The notes: generated by a model from the sequence alone, not told the origin. Positions 1-8,659 are shown, counted from the stretch's first letter. The stretch is 21,708 nt of DNA from Alistipes sp. (GCA_017436185.1 JAFSDP010000019.1:1-21708), one strand, 5' to 3'. Program-made: numbers and translations.

Positions 1-2223
1 CGAACCGTCCACGTCACCCTTGACGATGATATTCAGCTCCTTGAACGAACCGATGGCGATACGACGACCAATCTCGTCGAGCGTTACGTGCTTCTGGGTC
101 ATGATGCCCTGCATACGCTGCAACTGCTCGCGCTTGTTGGCAATCTCACGTGCCGAGCGGTCGTCCTCCATCACGTTGAACGAGTCACCGGCCTGCGGTG
201 CGCCATTCAGACCCAGCACCTGTACGGGCGTCGAGGGACCTGCCTCCAGCACCTTCTTACCGTTCTCGTTGAACATCGCCTTCACACGGCCCGTAAAGGT
301 ACCCGACAGAATCACATCGCCCACACGCAGCGTACCGCTCTGCACCAGAATCGTCGAAACGTAACCGCGACCCTTGTCCAGCGTCGATTCGATTACCGAA
401 CCCGTAGCACGCTTGTCGGGGTTGGCCTTCAGCTCCAGCATCTCGGCCTCGAGAAGCACCTTCTCCAAGAGTTTGTCAAGGTTGAGACCCTTCTTGGCCG
501 AAATCTCCTGGTCCTGGTACTTACCGCCCCACGACTCAACCAGGTAGTTCATTGCCGACAGCTGCTCCTTGATATGCTCGGGGTTGGCCTGCGGTTTATC
601 GATCTTGTTGATGGCGAATACCATCGGCACACCTGCCGCCTGGGCGTGGTTGATGGCCTCAATGGTCTGGGGCATCACGCTGTCGTCGGCAGCCACAATG
701 ATGATGGCCACGTCCGTAATCTTGGCACCACGGGCACGCATAGCGGTAAAGGCCTCGTGACCCGGGGTATCGAGGAAGGTGATCTTCTGACCATTCAGCT
801 CGACACTGTAGGCACCGATGTGCTGGGTGATACCACCCGCCTCACCGGCAATCACGTTGGTCTTACGGATGTTATCCAACAGCGAGGTCTTACCGTGATC
901 GACGTGACCCATCACCGTAACGATGGGGGGACGGGGTACGAGGTTCTCCTCGGTATCCTCCTCCTCGGCAATGGCCTCCTGAATCTCCACCGACACAAAC
1001 TCGGTCTTGAAGCCAAACTCCTCGGCTACCACCACCAAAGCCTCGGCGTCGAGACGCTGGTTGATCGAAACCATCAGACCGAGGTTCATACAAGCCATAA
1101 TGACCTCCGTCGGGGGCACGTTCATCATCGTGGCCAACTCGCTGACGGTCACAAACTCGGTCACCTTCAGGGTCTGACGCTCGGCTGCCTCGCGCTCGAA
1201 CTCCTCGTTCATTCGCTCGGCGATAATCTCACGCTTCTCCTTGCGGTATTTTGCACCCTTGGTCTTGGCGCCCTTCGACGTCAGACGGGCCAACGTATCC
1301 TTAATCTGCTTCGATACCTCCTCGTCCGAAACCTCGGGACGAACTACGGGCTTCGGCTGGGCCTTCTGGGCCTTCTGCTTGCTGCGACGACCCTCACCGG
1401 GCTTGGGCTGCTGCTGACCACGCTGGCCCTGCTGACCCTGACCCTGCTGCGGCTTGCCGCCACGCTGGTCCTTGCCCTGACCGCCCTGGCCACCCTGACC
1501 CTGGCTCTTCTGGGCCTTCGTTACGTCCACCTTCTCCTTCTGCAGACGCTTGCGCTTATGCTTGCCACCCGGCACAAAACCCGATACATCCATCGTACCG
1601 AGCACCTGCGGGCCGGTCAAGGTCACCGTCTCGGGACGGAACACACCACCCTGCTGCTTCGGCTCCTCCACTACAGGGGCGGGGGTCTCCACTACCGGCT
1701 TCGACTCCTCCTTGGGGCTCTCCACCACAGGCTGCGGAGCAGGCTTCACCTCCTCCTTGACCTCGGGTTTCGGCTCCTCCTTCGGGGCCTCAACCACCGG
1801 CTCGGGCTTCGACTCCTCGACGGGGGCGGGCGTCGGCTCCACCTTCACCTCGGGCTTCGCCTCGATGGGCTTGCCCGTCGTAAGGTCGATTTTACCCAAC
1901 ACACGCACCTGCTGCACCTCCTCCTTGACGGAGATGACACTCGACTTGATGATCAGCTCACGCTCCTCCTTGGGCTTCTCGCCGTCGATGGATACCGTGC
2001 CCTGCTTCTGTGCGATGCGCTCGCGCACCGAATCACGTGCGCCCGTAGCGCTGCGATTCGCCCCGAACTCCTTCTCGAGCACCGCATAGGTGTCGGGCGT
2101 AAGGAGCGAACTCGGACCGTCGCATTTGATGCCCTTCTTCTGCAAGAAATCCATAATGGTCGAAATGCCCACGTTGAACTCCTTGGCAGCCTGAATGAGC
2201 CTTAATCTTCTTTCATTCGCCAT
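1..2223 (-). CDS. infB: Translation initiation factor IF-2 (C-terminus beyond window)
   Basis: IF-2 is the GTPase that brings initiator fMet-tRNA to the 30S subunit and promotes subunit joining. The 741 visible codons start at ATG 2221-2223, preceded by AGGAGA, one of the few good ribosome binding sites here. The N-terminus ([19 protein letters not shown]) is the IF2_N-type helical domain. Residues about 105-300 form a long low-complexity linker, first P/E/K/V-rich, then G/Q-rich. A second IF2_N-like segment follows, then the G domain: G1 GHVDHGKT at residues 439-446 (886-909), G3 DTPGHE near 752-772, G4 NKID near 599-614, G5 SAK near 495. Domain 2 follows, and the reading frame is open at base 1, so roughly 250 C-terminal residues should lie outside. 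It is the last visible gene of rimP-nusA-infB, 23 bp after nusA. Identification is certain; the end is missing because of the window, not a mutation. Confidence 0.97.
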   Translation of the reverse strand, partial: MANERRLRLIQAAKEFNVGISTIMDFLQKKGIKCDGPSSLLTPDTYAVLEKEFGANRSATGARDSVRERIAQKQGTVSIDGEKPKEERELIIKSSVISVKEEVQQVRVLGKIDLTTGKPIEAKPEVKVEPTPAPVEESKPEPVVEAPKEEPKPEVKEEVKPAPQPVVESPKEESKPVVETPAPVVEEPKQQGGVFRPETVTLTGPQVLGTMDVSGFVPGGKHKRKRLQKEKVDVTKAQKSQGQGGQGGQGKDQRGGKPQQGQGQQGQRGQQQPKPGEGRRSKQKAQKAQPKPVVRPEVSDEEVSKQIKDTLARLTSKGAKTKGAKYRKEKREIIAERMNEEFEREAAERQTLKVTEFVTVSELATMMNVPPTEVIMACMNLGLMVSINQRLDAEALVVVAEEFGFKTEFVSVEIQEAIAEEEDTEENLVPRPPIVTVMGHVDHGKTSLLDNIRKTNVIAGEAGGITQHIGAYSVELNGQKITFLDTPGHEAFTAMRARGAKITDVAIIIVAADDSVMPQTIEAINHAQAAGVPMVFAINKIDKPQANPEHIKEQLSAMNYLVESWGGKYQDQEISAKKGLNLDKLLEKVLLEAEMLELKANPDKRATGSVIESTLDKGRGYVSTILVQSGTLRVGDVILSGTFTGRVKAMFNENGKKVLEAGPSTPVQVLGLNGAPQAGDSFNVMEDDRSAREIANKREQLQRMQGIMTQKHVTLDEIGRRIAIGSFKELNIIVKGDVDGS

Positions 2224-2246
2224 ATATAGTCTCCTTATTTTTTTCG

Positions 2247-3479
2247 TTACTCCTCAAACTCGGCCTTCAGAATCTCAACAATCTTCTCGGCCTGCTCCGT
2301 CTCCAGGTCGGCACGGGCGGCAATCTCGTCAATCGAAAGCTCCAGCACACTCTTGGCCGTATCGCAACCGGCATTGTGCAGCGCCTCGATGATCCAGCCC
2401 TCGATCTCGTCCTGGAACTCCGACAGAGCCACATCCTCCTCCTCAATCTCACGATAGACGTCGATGTCGTAGCCCGTGAGCATCTTCGAGAGGCGGATAT
2501 TCAGACCACCCTTACCAATGGCCAGCGACACCTGGTCGGGCTTGAGATAGACGGCAGCCGTCTTGCGGCTTTCGTCGATGGTAATCGAGGAGATCTTGGC
2601 GGGGTTGAGCGAACGCTGGATGAGCAGCTGCACGTTCGAGGTGTAGTTCACCACGTCGATGTTCTCGTTGCGCAGCTCCTTGACGATCGAGTAGATACGC
2701 GAACCCTTCACACCCACGCAGGCACCTACGGGGTCGATGCGCTCGTCGTACGACTCTACGGCTACCTTGGCACGCTCGCCGGGGATGCGGACAATCTTCT
2801 TGATGGTAATCAGACCGTCGAAAATCTCGGGTACCTCCTGCTCGAACAGACGCTCCAAGAACTGGGGAGCGGTACGCGAGAGGATGATGCGGGGCTGGTT
2901 GTTGTTCATCTCGACCGACTTAACGATGGCCTTGATGGTGTCGCCCTTGCGGTAGAAGTCGTTGGGAATCTGCTCGCTCTTGGGCAGCAGCAACTCCTTC
3001 TGCTCCTCGTCGAGCACCAGCACCTCCTTTTTCCATACCTGATACACCTCACCGGTGATAATCTCACCCACCTTCTCCGAGTACTTCTCGTAGAGGGCAG
3101 CCTTCTCCAGGTCGAGGATGCGCGAAGCCAGATTCTGACGCAACGACAGCACGGCACGACGACCAAAGGCCGAGAACTGTACCTGGTCGGCATACTCGTC
3201 GCCTACCTCGTAGGTGGGGTCGATGAGCTTCACCTCCGACACGGCAATCTCGGTGTTGGGGTTCTCCACGGCACCATCCTCAACCACGGTGCGGTTGCGC
3301 CAAATCTCCAGGTCACCCTTCTCGGGGTTGATGATCACGTCGAAGTTCTCGTCCGTCTCGAACTGCTTCTGCAGCGCGTGACGGAAGACATCCTCCAGCA
3401 CGCCAATCATCGTCGATTTGTCAATGTTTTTCAGCTCTTTGAACTCGGCAAAGGTGCTGATCAAATTCAGATTGTCCAT
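2247..3479 (-). CDS. nusA: Transcription termination/antitermination factor NusA
   Basis: NusA binds RNA polymerase and nascent RNA and controls pausing, intrinsic termination and antitermination. The 410-residue protein has the family order: N-terminal RNAP-binding domain ([20 protein letters not shown]), S1 domain (about 130-200, [20 protein letters not shown]), KH1 with [11 protein letters not shown] near 250-262, KH2 with [15 protein letters not shown] near 320-335, and one helix-hairpin-helix segment at the C-terminus (about 355-405). It lacks the second acidic repeat seen in some proteobacterial NusA proteins, which is usual for this phylum. It lies 40 bp after rimP and 23 bp before infB, the classic rimP-nusA-infB order. 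The start is ATG with only a purine-rich AGAGAGAAAAAAG stretch upstream. Because the leader of this operon carries a terminator-like hairpin, NusA may regulate its own synthesis (inference). Confidence 0.97.
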   Translation of the reverse strand: MDNLNLISTFAEFKELKNIDKSTMIGVLEDVFRHALQKQFETDENFDVIINPEKGDLEIWRNRTVVEDGAVENPNTEIAVSEVKLIDPTYEVGDEYADQVQFSAFGRRAVLSLRQNLASRILDLEKAALYEKYSEKVGEIITGEVYQVWKKEVLVLDEEQKELLLPKSEQIPNDFYRKGDTIKAIVKSVEMNNNQPRIILSRTAPQFLERLFEQEVPEIFDGLITIKKIVRIPGERAKVAVESYDERIDPVGACVGVKGSRIYSIVKELRNENIDVVNYTSNVQLLIQRSLNPAKISSITIDESRKTAAVYLKPDQVSLAIGKGGLNIRLSKMLTGYDIDVYREIEEEDVALSEFQDEIEGWIIEALHNAGCDTAKSVLELSIDEIAARADLETEQAEKIVEILKAEFEE

Positions 3480-3519
3480 CTTTTTTCTCTCTTTTTTTAT
3501 ATTGTTTTCTTGTCTTTCG

Positions 3520-3987
3520 CTATTTGAAGTCGAGGTACTCGACCGTCTGCTTGATCTCCTCGAAGGGATAGCTGCGGGTCACCGTCACAAGCTGCTTGCG
3601 CTTCTTGCCCTCGATGAGTTGTTTCTCCTCATAGGAGAGGGTCAGTGCCTCGTCGGTCACCTCGTCCAACTTGGCCAACACCTTCACGCCGTTTTTGAGG
3701 ATGACCTCAACCGAGTGGCCAATCAGTTTGCGGTATTGACGCATATCGACCAGCGGCTCGCCGATACCTGCCGACATCACGGTCAGCTCGAAATCCTCGG
3801 CATCACGATCCAACTCGGCCTCGATGGCACGCGAGAGGGTGATACATTGGTCGATATCGACCTTCGAGTCGGCGTCGATGCGCAGTTCAATCTCGTTGGC
3901 GGGCGAGATTTTGCACCCGACAATGAAGAGGTCCGAGCCTTCGATATGACGCTCGGCAATGGCTATAATTTGCTCTTTATCAATCAT
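3520..3987 (-). CDS. rimP: Ribosome maturation factor RimP
   Basis: RimP assists maturation of the 30S subunit. I chose the ATG at 3985-3987, giving 155 residues beginning MIDKEQIIAIAERHIEG. The frame is open for 26 more codons upstream to 4065, but that extension is Arg/Pro/Cys-rich, unlike any RimP, and would include the leader hairpin and reach the promoter, so it is not coding. The N-terminal alpha/beta domain contains ELRIDADSKVDIDQCITLSR, the family's characteristic stretch, followed by LTVMSAGIGEPLVDMRQYRK (family pattern S-PG-dRPL; here SAGIGEPL). The C-terminal SH3-like domain follows (VEVILKNGVKVLAKLDEVTD). No clear ribosome binding site is seen. It is the first gene of the operon with nusA and infB. 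Confidence 0.95.
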   Translation of the reverse strand: MIDKEQIIAIAERHIEGSDLFIVGCKISPANEIELRIDADSKVDIDQCITLSRAIEAELDRDAEDFELTVMSAGIGEPLVDMRQYRKLIGHSVEVILKNGVKVLAKLDEVTDEALTLSYEEKQLIEGKKRKQLVTVTRSYPFEEIKQTVEYLDFK

Positions 3988-4014
3988 TTGTCTAATGTTA
4001 GGCGGGCTATATCT

Positions 4015-4042
4015 ACAACAAAAGGCCGCTTTAGGGCGGCCT
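4015..4042 (-). promoter_or_regulatory. Terminator-like hairpin in the rimP-nusA-infB leader (candidate attenuator)
   Basis: Read on the minus strand, AGGCCGC pairs with GCGGCCT across the 6-nt loop CCTAAA, and the stem runs directly into TTTTGTTGT. This is the form of an intrinsic terminator, but it lies between the consensus promoter (4063-4093) and the rimP start (3987), so it is inside the leader. The hairpin is seen directly; the attenuator role is inference. Confidence 0.55.
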
Positions 4043-4062
4043 CCTGTCGGTTTTCTACGGTG

Positions 4063-4093
4063 CAAATATAGCGCAAAGTGGCGAAAAATCCAA
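4063..4093 (-). promoter_or_regulatory. Bacteroidota-type promoter for rimP-nusA-infB
   Basis: On the minus strand there is TTG (4091-4093), a 20-bp spacer, then TATATTTG (4063-4070), which matches the Bacteroidota -33/-7 consensus TTG / TAnnTTTG. Transcription would start near 4056, giving a leader of about 70 nt before rimP. Confidence 0.75.
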
Positions 4094-4137
4094 GAAAAAT
4101 CCGCCCAATTTTCGTGATTTTCACGAAATTAAGCCCC

Positions 4138-4175
4138 AAAAAAGAAAAAGGGGGTCGTGGCGAACCACAACCCCC
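4138..4175 (-). terminator. Strong intrinsic terminator after the TerB-like gene
   Basis: On the minus strand GGGGGTTGTGG pairs with CCACGACCCCC (11 bp, one G-U) around a UUCG tetraloop, followed by TTTTTCTTTTTT. It lies 21 bp after the stop codon of the TerB-like gene and ends the lpxC/fabZ-lpxA-terB transcript. The same stem sequence recurs in two intergenic repeats (9608-9633, 11385-11414). Confidence 0.9.
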
Positions 4176-4196
4176 AATTTTGAACCATTACCCTCT

Positions 4197-4556
4197 TTAG
4201 AATCCGATGACACGATGTGCCGTTTCGATATCCATATCGTCAAATTGGCAGAGGAGTTTCATCAGCAAGAAGGCACCGGCCTCCTTATCCGAGAGGTCAC
4301 CATCACCAATGACGGTCAGAATAATGAGGGCTTGTGCCTCACGACGGGTTGCAGTGTCTGCACCACGGATGATTTTGACGGCATCAAGGACATCCATCTC
4401 CTTAAACATCTTCGTAACTCGATCGACCTGCTCATCCGTCATGTTGAAGCTCTTCATCTCCTTTATCATTACGGCCCATTCCGAGTCTTCCATTCCGTCG
4501 CGCGAAGCAACCGCCCAAGCCAGGTTGAGCGCCGCAGCCAATGTCTGTGTGTTCAT
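4197..4556 (-). CDS. Small TerB-like (tellurite-resistance-B fold) protein, function unknown
   Basis: This is a 119-residue, all-helical, soluble protein with no signal peptide. The C-terminal half reads ALIILTVIGDGDLSDKEAGA, close to the TerB-fold pattern in which an acidic GDG-x-L-x-x-x-E segment follows a hydrophobic helix; the N-terminal half (ASRDGMEDSEWAVMIKEMK) repeats the idea with DGxxxxxE. Such repeated acidic loops bind metal in TerB proteins (family knowledge), but standalone small versions have no settled role. The start is ATG 4554-4556 without a clear ribosome binding site. It follows lpxA by 69 bp in the same direction and is closed by a strong terminator, so it is probably the last cistron of the lipid A operon. 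A role in envelope stress would be a guess. Family assignment is moderate. Confidence 0.7.
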   Translation of the reverse strand: MNTQTLAAALNLAWAVASRDGMEDSEWAVMIKEMKSFNMTDEQVDRVTKMFKEMDVLDAVKIIRGADTATRREAQALIILTVIGDGDLSDKEAGAFLLMKLLCQFDDMDIETAHRVIGF

Positions 4557-4589
4557 AATTAAAAGTTTTAAGGTGTTAGAATAAATGTT

Positions 4590-4625
4590 TTTGGGGAAAA
4601 GTCGAACCCCAAATTTTGAATTTCA
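4590..4625. repeat. Weak hairpin plus remnant of the AT-rich repeat end
   Basis: TTTGGGG (4590-4596) and CCCCAAA (4607-4613) can form a 7-bp stem with a 10-nt loop between lpxA and the TerB-like gene. It is followed by AATTTTGAATTT, the same string that ends the large intergenic repeats elsewhere in this window. There is no T-run on the minus strand, so it is not a convincing terminator. Confidence 0.35.
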
Positions 4626-5411
4626 CTATCTGCCGTGGAAGGGTTTTACCACGCCACGTTTCGACGAGCGGATGAAGTCGATCAGCATATCTCGCTCCTT
4701 GCTCTGGGGAATGGTGCGCTCCACCTCATCGCAGGCGTTCATATAGTTCAGATCGCTCTGGAAGAGGATGCGGCACGAGTCGGAGATGGCCTTAATCTGC
4801 TCCTCCGTGAAGCCACGGCGCGACAGACCCACCTTGTTCAGACCTGCATAGCGAGCAGGGTCGGCATTGCGCACAATGATGAAGGGGGGCACATCCTGCG
4901 AAAGGCCCGTCATACCCTGAATCATGGCGTGGTCGCCAATGGTGCACCACTGGTGGATAGCCACGTGGCCACCAATCACCACCCAGTCACCCACGGTCAC
5001 CTCACCGGCCAGCGAAACACGGTTGGCGATGACACAGTGGCTGCCCACCACGTCGTCGTGTGCCACGTGCACATAGGCCATCAACAGGTTGTGATCACCC
5101 ACCACTGTCTTACCCTTCGAGGCCGTACCACGGCTGATGGTCACATACTCACGGATGTCGTTATAGTCGCCAATCTCGGCGGTCGTCTGCTCACCTGCGA
5201 ACTTGAGGTCCTGAGGCAGACACGAAATCGAGGCTGCGGTGTGAATCTTGCAGCACTTACCGATGCGGGCACCATCGTGAATGACGGCACCGGGGCCAAT
5301 CCAACAACCATCGCCAATGACCACGTCGCCGGCAATGTAGGCGAAAGGCTCAACAACCACATCTTTGCCCAACTTTGCGTCGGGATGCACAAATGCCAAA
5401 TTGCTAATCAT
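4626..5411 (-). CDS. lpxA: Acyl-ACP--UDP-N-acetylglucosamine O-acyltransferase
   Basis: LpxA transfers a 3-hydroxyacyl chain from acyl carrier protein to UDP-GlcNAc, the first step of lipid A synthesis. The 261 residues match the usual length. Residues 1-190 are a left-handed parallel beta helix built from hexapeptide repeats (for example IGDGCWIGPGAVIHDGARIG). The catalytic histidine is H118 in YVHVAHDDVVG, equivalent to His125 of E. coli LpxA. The acyl-chain pocket segment is IQGMTGLSQDVPPF (about 164-177), and the C-terminal helical domain starts with GLNKVGLSRRGFT near 190. It follows lpxC/fabZ by 21 bp on the same strand, the usual Bacteroidota arrangement. lpxD, often next to lpxC, is not in this window. 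Confidence 0.97.
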   Translation of the reverse strand: MISNLAFVHPDAKLGKDVVVEPFAYIAGDVVIGDGCWIGPGAVIHDGARIGKCCKIHTAASISCLPQDLKFAGEQTTAEIGDYNDIREYVTISRGTASKGKTVVGDHNLLMAYVHVAHDDVVGSHCVIANRVSLAGEVTVGDWVVIGGHVAIHQWCTIGDHAMIQGMTGLSQDVPPFIIVRNADPARYAGLNKVGLSRRGFTEEQIKAISDSCRILFQSDLNYMNACDEVERTIPQSKERDMLIDFIRSSKRGVVKPFHGR

Positions 5412-5432
5412 ATCTCGTTGAATTTTTAATTG

Positions 5433-6818
5433 TTATTCTTTGTTCTTAACCACCTGGGCCATCAGCACCGCCTCGCAAGCCAGCTGCTCACCCACGAAGG
5501 CCTTACCCTCGGCACGCACCACGCCACGACGGATGGGCTCCAAGAGGCGCACCTCGAATTGGAGTTGATCGCCGGGGACCACCTTGCGCTTGAACTTCAC
5601 CTCCTCCAACTTCAGGAAGTAGGTCGAGTAGTGCTCGGGGTCGGGCACGCTTTGCAGAATCATCACACCGGCACACTGGGCCATTGCCTCGACAATCAGC
5701 ACACCCGGCATCACCGGCTCCTCGGGGAAGTGTCCCGTAAAGAAGGGCTCGTTCATCGTCACATTCTTGATGCCGCCGATCATCGTCTCGTCGCAGTGGA
5801 AGATGCGATCAATCAACAGGAAAGGAGGACGATGGGGCAAGATGCGGCGAATGGCGTTGATGTCGAACACCACGGGCTTCTTGGGGCTGTATTTCAGGCG
5901 GGGCTTCTCGCCGCTGCGGCGGATGCTCAGCTTGAGTTGCTTCATAAACTCGGTGTTGGCGTAGTGGCCCGGGCGGGTAGCCCATACACGGCCCTTGATG
6001 CGACGACCCAACAGGGCAAAGTCACCAAACAGGTCGAGCAGTTTGTGGCGTGCCAACTCGTTGTTGAAGCGCAGCTCGGTGAGGTAGCCACGCTCGATTT
6101 GCAGACCGGGCTTGTTGAAGAGCTTGCGCAGGTGGTCGGCTGTCTCCTCCGAGACCTCGTTCTCGACCACCACGATGGCGTTGTTCAAATCGCCACCCTT
6201 GATGAGGTTCATCTTCAAAAGCGGCTCCAACTCGTGCAGCATCACAAAGGTGCGGCAGGGCGAGATTTTGGCCGTGTAGTTGTCGCCCGGATTGAAGGTA
6301 GCATACTGATTACCAATCACCTTCGAGTTGTAATCGACGTGCAACGAGACGGAGAACTCGTCGTCGGGATAGAGGATGATGGCGACGCCCTTTTCGGGAA
6401 TCGTATAGACCATCTTCTCGGTGATTTGGAAGTATTGGCGGTCGGCTGCCTGCTCCTCGACGCCCACCTCCTCGATGGCGGCGGCATACTCGCGTGCCGA
6501 GCCATCCATAATGGGTGCTTCGGGGCCATCAATATCGACCAAGGCGTTATCCACGCCAAGGGTCCAGAGGGCCGACATCAGGTGTTCGATGGTGCTGACA
6601 CGGGCCTCACCCTTCTCGATGGTGGTGCCTCGTGAGGTGTCGGTGACATACTCGCAGAGGGCAGGTACGGTGGGCTGACCCTCGATGTCGATGCGACGGA
6701 AAACAATACCGTGGTCGGCAGGTGCCGGCTGTACGGTCATAGTCGCCTTTGCGCCCGTATGCAGGCCGTGGCCCGAGAAGGTGATGGTCTGCTTGAGCGT
6801 CTGCTGTTTGATACTCAT
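5433..6818 (-). CDS. Bifunctional UDP-3-O-acyl-N-acetylglucosamine deacetylase / 3-hydroxyacyl-ACP dehydratase (LpxC-FabZ fusion)
   Basis: This 461-residue fusion joins two enzymes that draw on the same hydroxyacyl-ACP pool. Residues 1-300 are LpxC, the zinc-dependent deacetylase and committed step of lipid A synthesis: E78 and H79 in STIEHLMSAL, H258 and D262 in RHKLLDLFGD (zinc ligands), and H285 in RPGHYANT. A basic linker of about 15 residues follows. Residues 317-461 are FabZ, the fatty-acid dehydratase, with INAIRRILPHRPPFLLIDRI, catalytic H363 in FTGHFP and E377 in IVEAMAQ. The fusion is well known in Bacteroidota and supports the taxonomic call. The gene starts at ATG 6816-6818, downstream of a consensus promoter at 6891-6921, with a leader of about 65 nt, and leads into lpxA. 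Confidence 0.97.
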   Translation of the reverse strand: MSIKQQTLKQTITFSGHGLHTGAKATMTVQPAPADHGIVFRRIDIEGQPTVPALCEYVTDTSRGTTIEKGEARVSTIEHLMSALWTLGVDNALVDIDGPEAPIMDGSAREYAAAIEEVGVEEQAADRQYFQITEKMVYTIPEKGVAIILYPDDEFSVSLHVDYNSKVIGNQYATFNPGDNYTAKISPCRTFVMLHELEPLLKMNLIKGGDLNNAIVVVENEVSEETADHLRKLFNKPGLQIERGYLTELRFNNELARHKLLDLFGDFALLGRRIKGRVWATRPGHYANTEFMKQLKLSIRRSGEKPRLKYSPKKPVVFDINAIRRILPHRPPFLLIDRIFHCDETMIGGIKNVTMNEPFFTGHFPEEPVMPGVLIVEAMAQCAGVMILQSVPDPEHYSTYFLKLEEVKFKRKVVPGDQLQFEVRLLEPIRRGVVRAEGKAFVGEQLACEAVLMAQVVKNKE

Positions 6819-6890
6819 AAGTTTGTTTGACGGTTATACGTTTCACATAAGTGGTGCGCTTCCCACCCGAAAGCGACACATTATAGCCTT

Positions 6891-6921
6891 CAAAGATAAG
6901 CATTTCAAACGGGAAAACCAA
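6891..6921 (-). promoter_or_regulatory. Bacteroidota-type promoter for lpxC/fabZ-lpxA
   Basis: Minus-strand TTG (6919-6921), 20-bp spacer, TATCTTTG (6891-6898): a full match to the TTG / TAnnTTTG consensus. It sits just downstream of the phosphatase terminator. The expected start is near 6884, leaving about 65 nt of leader. Confidence 0.75.
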
Positions 6922-6930
6922 ATTTCGGCA

Positions 6931-6967
6931 CAAAACGACCCTAAACCACTTTTTTCGGTGGGGGTCG
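6931..6967 (-). terminator. Intrinsic terminator after the PP2C gene
   Basis: On the minus strand CGACCC and CCAC pair with GTGG and GGGTCG in a two-part stem with a small internal bulge, followed by TTTTGTG. It lies directly after the phosphatase stop codon and 10 bp before the -33 element of the lpxC promoter. Confidence 0.6.
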
Positions 6968-6974
6968 AGGGGGG

Positions 6975-7712
6975 TTAATCGAGGTCGAGAAGCAGGATGG
7001 TGATGTTGTCTTTTCCGCCCGCACGGAGGGCATCGGCAAGGAGGAGGCGACAACGCTCCTCCAACGAAAGGGCGGTACAGGACAACACCTCCTCGATTCT
7101 GTTCGAGGGGACCATATCATAAAGGCCGTCGGAGCAGAGCAACAGCACCCCGCCCGAGAGGGTCAGGCGGCTGTACGAGAGGTAGTCCGAGCCCCAATAG
7201 AGCAGCTCACGCCCCACAAAGCGAGTCACCTCGTTGCGACGGGGGTGGGCCATCGCTTCGGCCTCGGTGATGCGTCCCGTATCCTCCAACGCAGCCACGA
7301 CGGAGTGGTCACGGGTAAGTCGCTGAAGATGCTGATTGTGATAATGATAGAGCCGGGTGTCGCCCAGGTGGCACAGCTCGGCTGTATGCTCCTTCGTGTC
7401 GAGCAGCAGGGCCGTAGCCACACACCCCATCGGCGTATAGCGGCGCAGCTCGTAGAGGACATTGTTGGCCTCGATAAAGGCCATCTGCAACGCCTCTTGA
7501 TTCGGACAGGCGGGGAAGAATTGCAGGTGGCGCCAGAGGATACGACAGCACTGATCGGCCGCCTCGGCACCGTGCCCGAGGCCACCCATTCCATCCACTA
7601 CGAGGGCCAAGAGATGGCTTCCGCCCCACAGCTCCACGACAAGGAAGGCATCCTCGTTCTCCCGGCGGCACAACCCCCGATCGCTTACACCAAAACAATT
7701 CGTCGGTTTCAT
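6975..7712 (-). CDS. PP2C-family serine/threonine protein phosphatase
   Basis: This is a metal-dependent PPM/PP2C phosphatase of 245 residues, cytosolic, with no membrane segment. Motifs in order: SDRGLCRRENEDAF (8-23, metal-binding D21), ALVVDGMGGLGHGAEAAD (36-53, D40 and G41), CHLGDTRLYHY, LTRDHSVV, LLLCSDGLYDMV and AGGKDNITILLL near the end (D235). All metal-binding aspartates of the family are present. I start at ATG 7710-7712; the open frame runs 64 codons further upstream, but that extension overlaps the divergent gene and has no family similarity. A TATCTTTG -7 box at 7717-7724 ends only 4 bp before this ATG, which would make the transcript leaderless or nearly so. No partner kinase lies in the window, so the substrate is unknown. 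Confidence 0.93.
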   Translation of the reverse strand: MKPTNCFGVSDRGLCRRENEDAFLVVELWGGSHLLALVVDGMGGLGHGAEAADQCCRILWRHLQFFPACPNQEALQMAFIEANNVLYELRRYTPMGCVATALLLDTKEHTAELCHLGDTRLYHYHNQHLQRLTRDHSVVAALEDTGRITEAEAMAHPRRNEVTRFVGRELLYWGSDYLSYSRLTLSGGVLLLCSDGLYDMVPSNRIEEVLSCTALSLEERCRLLLADALRAGGKDNITILLLDLD

Positions 7713-7716
7713 ACCA

Positions 7717-7724
7717 CAAAGATA
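7717..7724 (-). promoter_or_regulatory. -7 promoter box for the PP2C gene
   Basis: Minus-strand TATCTTTG fits TAnnTTTG exactly. No TTG is found at the expected 19-21 bp spacing. The predicted transcription start falls at or beside the ATG at 7712. Confidence 0.45.
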
Positions 7725-7787
7725 GGAAAAAAGGGGCAAGATGCGAGAAAAATGGGGCAAAGTGCGTGGCATTTGCTTAAAAATTGT

Positions 7788-7795
7788 TAATTTTG
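7788..7795 (+). promoter_or_regulatory. -7 promoter box for the TonB-like gene
   Basis: TAATTTTG fits TAnnTTTG. It lies 21 bp before the first ATG (7817), which predicts a leader of about 15 nt. The -33 element is not clear. Confidence 0.45.
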
Positions 7796-7816
7796 TACGT
7801 TTAAGGCAAACAGCGA

Positions 7817-8659
7817 ATGATGACGAGTGAGAATACCCCCAAAACCCCGCAACCCGAGGCGCAGAAGGAGGCACCAAAAGCCCCCGTAAGGCGTCGGCGT
7901 GCAAGGCTCGATTTGCCCTTCGGTACCCGCAAGGAGGATGCCGGAGAGTGGACCTATCGTCATCGTATCGGGTTGTGTGTTACGCTGATAGCCTATCTGG
8001 TGCTGATGATTGGCTTCGTGTCGGGTAAAATCGTTATCGGCTCACGCAACCATACGCAGGGGATGTTTATCGACCTGAACGAGTTGGCCGCCCTCGAGGA
8101 TGAGCGTGACCGCCTGCAGGAGGAGATTCGTCGCAAGATGCAGGAGAATCTGGATTGGCGACAGATTCAAAACCAAACCTCGAACGAGAATGCCACCGAC
8201 GAGCGTCTGAAGGACGACCGAGGCACCAACACACAGGCACTGAATGCCGATGCTGCCGCTGCCGCCGAGCGAATGCGAGCCAACCGGGAGGCCTACGAAC
8301 AGGGGCTGGCTGCCGAGGAGGCGATGCGCCAGGAGAGAGGCACGGAGAAGGGCGAAGAGAAGGCCACAGATAAGCGGGTCAAGGGGCGTGTAACGGTCTC
8401 GTTCTCGCTGAAAAACCCCACCCGATACTCACGCGATCTGGTCATTCCGGCCTACCTCTGCGAGGCAGGTGGCGATGTGGAGGTCTCCATCACGGTCAAT
8501 CGTGCCGGCGAGGTGATTGCCGCCCGTGTGGTGAGTGGTGGCGACGACTGTATGCGTGAGACGGCCATCTCGGCGGCTCGCCGTTCGACCTTCAACATCG
8601 ACAACTCGGCCCCCGAACGACAGACGGGCACCATCTCCTACATCTTCATTCCGCAGTAA
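7817..8659 (+). CDS. TonB-like energy transducer protein
   Basis: The 280-residue protein has TonB topology. A cytoplasmic N-terminus rich in Pro, Lys and Arg (1-50, with RRRRAR at 25-30) precedes a single membrane helix (about 51-71, GLCVTLIAYLVLMIGFVSG). A long charged, coiled-coil-prone periplasmic stretch follows (85-188). The C-terminal domain (about 190-280) reads VTVSFSLK, PAYLCEAGG, VEVSITVNRAGEVIAARV, then CMRETAISAARRSTF, the beta-beta-alpha-beta pattern of TonB C-terminal domains, with paired cysteines C215 and C245. TonB proteins pass energy from ExbBD to outer-membrane receptors. There is no exbBD here, so it must use components encoded elsewhere or have a related structural role. 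Two adjacent ATGs (7817, 7820) are possible starts. nagB follows after 41 bp and may be co-transcribed. Confidence 0.82.
   Translation: MMTSENTPKTPQPEAQKEAPKAPVRRRRARLDLPFGTRKEDAGEWTYRHRIGLCVTLIAYLVLMIGFVSGKIVIGSRNHTQGMFIDLNELAALEDERDRLQEEIRRKMQENLDWRQIQNQTSNENATDERLKDDRGTNTQALNADAAAAAERMRANREAYEQGLAAEEAMRQERGTEKGEEKATDKRVKGRVTVSFSLKNPTRYSRDLVIPAYLCEAGGDVEVSITVNRAGEVIAARVVSGGDDCMRETAISAARRSTFNIDNSAPERQTGTISYIFIPQ

Noticed and set aside
88..2205. 705-codon open frame on the plus strand opposite infB
   Set aside because: It is the antisense of infB; its Leu/His/Arg-rich product is the typical mirror of a GC-rich coding strand, and the minus strand encodes every IF-2 motif.
2376..3527. 383-codon plus-strand frame opposite nusA (and similar long frames opposite lpxA, lpxC/fabZ, the receptor and the kinase)
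   Set aside because: Each mirrors a confidently identified gene and has no recognisable domain of its own.
3988..4065. 26-codon upstream extension of rimP
   Set aside because: It is non-homologous, covers the leader hairpin and reaches the -7 box, so it is untranslated leader.
7713..7904. 64-codon N-terminal extension of the PP2C protein
   Set aside because: It crosses its own promoter box and overlaps the divergent TonB-like gene; the family starts at the MKPTNCFG methionine.
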